Positions 6,500 to 7,447 of a stretch of DNA of 7,447 nt are shown here, one piece after another. This DNA is from Lysobacteraceae bacterium (GTDB lineage Bacteria; Pseudomonadota; Gammaproteobacteria; Xanthomonadales; Xanthomonadaceae). Both the position numbers and the translations under genes were made by a program. The stretch covers positions 1 to 7,447 of the forward strand of contig DNXT01000108.1 of the NCBI GenBank assembly GCA_003505795.1, written 5' to 3'. A model generated the notes under the pieces. That model searched no databases. It was not told the DNA's origin and saw nothing but the letters and a program-made list of their open reading frames with translations. Position 1 is the stretch's first letter. The number at the start of each line of letters is the position of its first letter.

Positions 6500-6761
6500 T
6501 CATACTGATTCGTTCGGGCGTAGTCCCGTGCAGGGCCGCACTGTATGGTGCAAGTCGGTGCGATAGAGATGCTCCGGGCGCAGATGGGTATACCACTGGG
6601 GCAGCTTCCAGCCGCGGTGGCTGGTGGCGAGCGCGACCTGCTCGATGCGCAGTCCACTTCCGGGCATCTTCATGGCACAGAAAGGTCTCGCTCACATAGG
6701 GTTGCTTGCGCCTGACCTGAACGCGCCATCGACCCGATGGAAGCTGGAGAATCGTCGCCAT
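6500..6761 (-). pseudogene. Collapsed tyrosine integrase: N-terminal and C-terminal ends joined
   Basis: From ATG 6761 (minus) the frame reads MATILQLPSGRWRVQVRRKQ and YVSETFLCHEDARKW, the N-terminal arm-binding start of a phage-type site-specific integrase. At about 6655 it shifts frame and jumps to GLRIEQVALATSHRGWKLPQ followed by WYTHLRPEHLYR, the C-terminal catalytic end that carries the His (SHRGW) and the Tyr nucleophile (YTHL) of such enzymes. This second part ends at TGA 6502-6500. Some 250 central residues, including the catalytic Arg and HxxR, are missing, so it is inactive. It differs in family from the P4-type integrase at 868. It lies upstream of the sigma gene in the same orientation. 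Recognition is by sequence style, without a search. Confidence 0.75.
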
Positions 6762-7336
6762 TTCGTGTGCGCCATGTGCGCACGGGGCCGAAGTTCATCT
6801 GACAGTTGCGCCGACAGGCAGGCCGAAGCGCTCAGACCCGCAGCTCTTCGGATCGCTGAATGACCTGACCAAGATCCACCTGAGTGGGGGCGCATGCACC
6901 GAATTTATAGTCATGAGGTCGAGGGTGCTGTCCTTGTAAAAAGGGGGCCGCGACTAGAACAGCCGGTCCTGCGACAAAGCTCAACTTAGTCACGGGAGGG
7001 CCGAGGCCCGTTTCAGGCTGGTCGGATGTCCGCATTGTCCAGGTTCAAGGCGTGTTCGGCCTTCTTCGCACGCGGCCCGAGTGCTGCCGGAAGCCGTCGG
7101 CAAGATGATCCGATGCCATGAGCAGATTGCCCGGCGCTATCAGCGGCCGCGACCGCAAGCCTTCGCCGGATGACCTGAAGCGCGCGCAATGCGCGCTTTT
7201 TCCTTTTCGGGATCAACGGCTTGGCGATGCGGCGATGGTGCGCGCCGGCGATCGCGCCGGTGCTGCATATGCGGAAAGCTTTGATGCAATGCCGTTATTT
7301 GCAGTTGGGCCGGTGCCGGGCGCGGCGTAGCGTGCG
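6762..7336. other. Right intergenic region, no confident gene
   Basis: About 575 nt follow the integrase relic. Short open frames on both strands (for example 6832-7035 and 7013-7216 minus, 7118-7330 plus) give translations with no family resemblance and irregular third-position GC, so I do not call them genes. The part around 6895-6950 is less GC-rich than the surroundings. The only clear signal is the terminator at 7178-7206. The stretch may contain eroded remains of the mobile element and its right junction with the chromosome, but I found no repeat of the iscA-end sequence here. Confidence 0.45.
7178..7206 (+). terminator. Rho-independent terminator
   Basis: AAGCGCGC (7178-7185) pairs perfectly with GCGCGCTT (7191-7198) around a 5-base loop, followed by a T-rich tract (TTTTCCTTTTC region, 7197-7207). 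This is a good intrinsic terminator for plus-strand transcription. No intact plus-strand gene precedes it within the window, so it belongs to a gene lost or reduced by the rearrangements, or to a small RNA. Confidence 0.7.
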
Positions 7337-7447
7337 ATGCGACAAGCGGCGCGGCCCGGGGCAATCCACCGGAGCCGGCGCGCCGCGATCACCGCCCTGG
7401 ACGCCGCCTTGCCGACCCTCGCCTCGCACCCGCTTCCGCTGTCCCGG
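7337..7447 (+). CDS. Possible start of a gene running off the right edge, unknown function
   Basis: An ATG at 7337 opens a frame with no stop for 37 codons to the window edge. It reads MRQAARPGAIHRSRRA and then ITALDAALPTLASHPLPLSR. In the last 20 codons nearly every third base is G or C, as in real genes of this GC-rich genome, while other frames look poorer. No ribosome binding site is evident before the ATG, and the true start may lie further in. I do not recognise the product. It is a weak call because only a short piece is visible. Confidence 0.3.
   Translation, partial: MRQAARPGAIHRSRRAAITALDAALPTLASHPLPLSR

Noticed and set aside
690..7000. Direct or inverted repeats linking the iscA end with the right flank (for example CTAGTCG at 711-717 and CGACTAG near 6951).
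   Set aside because: The match is only about 7 nt and in inverted orientation; it is not convincing as an attL/attR pair.

Overview
The window looks like the chromosome of a gamma-proteobacterium of the Xanthomonadaceae (Xanthomonas or a close relative). This rests on the high GC, strong G/C preference at third codon positions, the style of the IscA-like protein, and a P4-type integrase next to an F-type TraG fragment. The genus is an inference; no search was run.

Left edge (1-363): no assignable gene. It holds two long GC-rich hairpins and then a clear TATAAT -10 box that starts the iscA-like gene (364-714), an intact A-type Fe-S carrier with all three cluster cysteines. Directly after its stop the composition turns AT-rich and a P4/DUF4102-type integrase begins (868). 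That integrase carries three frameshifts and is cut off at about 1605, just after the first catalytic arginine. It abuts, tail to tail, a minus-strand fragment of the conjugation protein TraG (1605-1964). The block 720-1964 therefore reads as the decayed integration/transfer end of a mobile element.

Centre (2047-6414, all minus strand): an apparently intact cell-surface signalling and iron-uptake unit. Transcription runs from a FecI-type ECF sigma factor (5773-6414), through a FecR-type anti-sigma regulator whose ATG overlaps the sigma stop by 4 nt (4658-5776), to a TonB-dependent siderophore receptor with an N-terminal signalling (STN) domain (2047-4521). In the known Fec/Fpv systems, a loaded receptor signals through its STN domain to the periplasmic part of FecR, which frees the sigma factor to transcribe the receptor gene. 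A Fur-box-like sequence lies at the sigma start. The siderophore cannot be named from the sequence, but the plug resembles FpvA/FhuE-type receptors.

Right edge (6415-7447): a second, unrelated integrase relic (6500-6761, minus) in which an N-terminal stretch is joined directly to the C-terminal catalytic stretch. Beyond it are about 690 nt with no confident gene except a strong plus-strand terminator (7178-7206) and a possible gene start running off the edge (7337-7447).

Overall: an intact iron-signalling cassette lies between the wrecks of two different recombinases and a conjugation gene, consistent with old horizontally acquired cargo now fixed in the chromosome. The cassette belongs to a known class. 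The less usual points are the sigma factor's start and tail, the collapsed integrases, and the possible use of the iscA 3' end as an attachment site.
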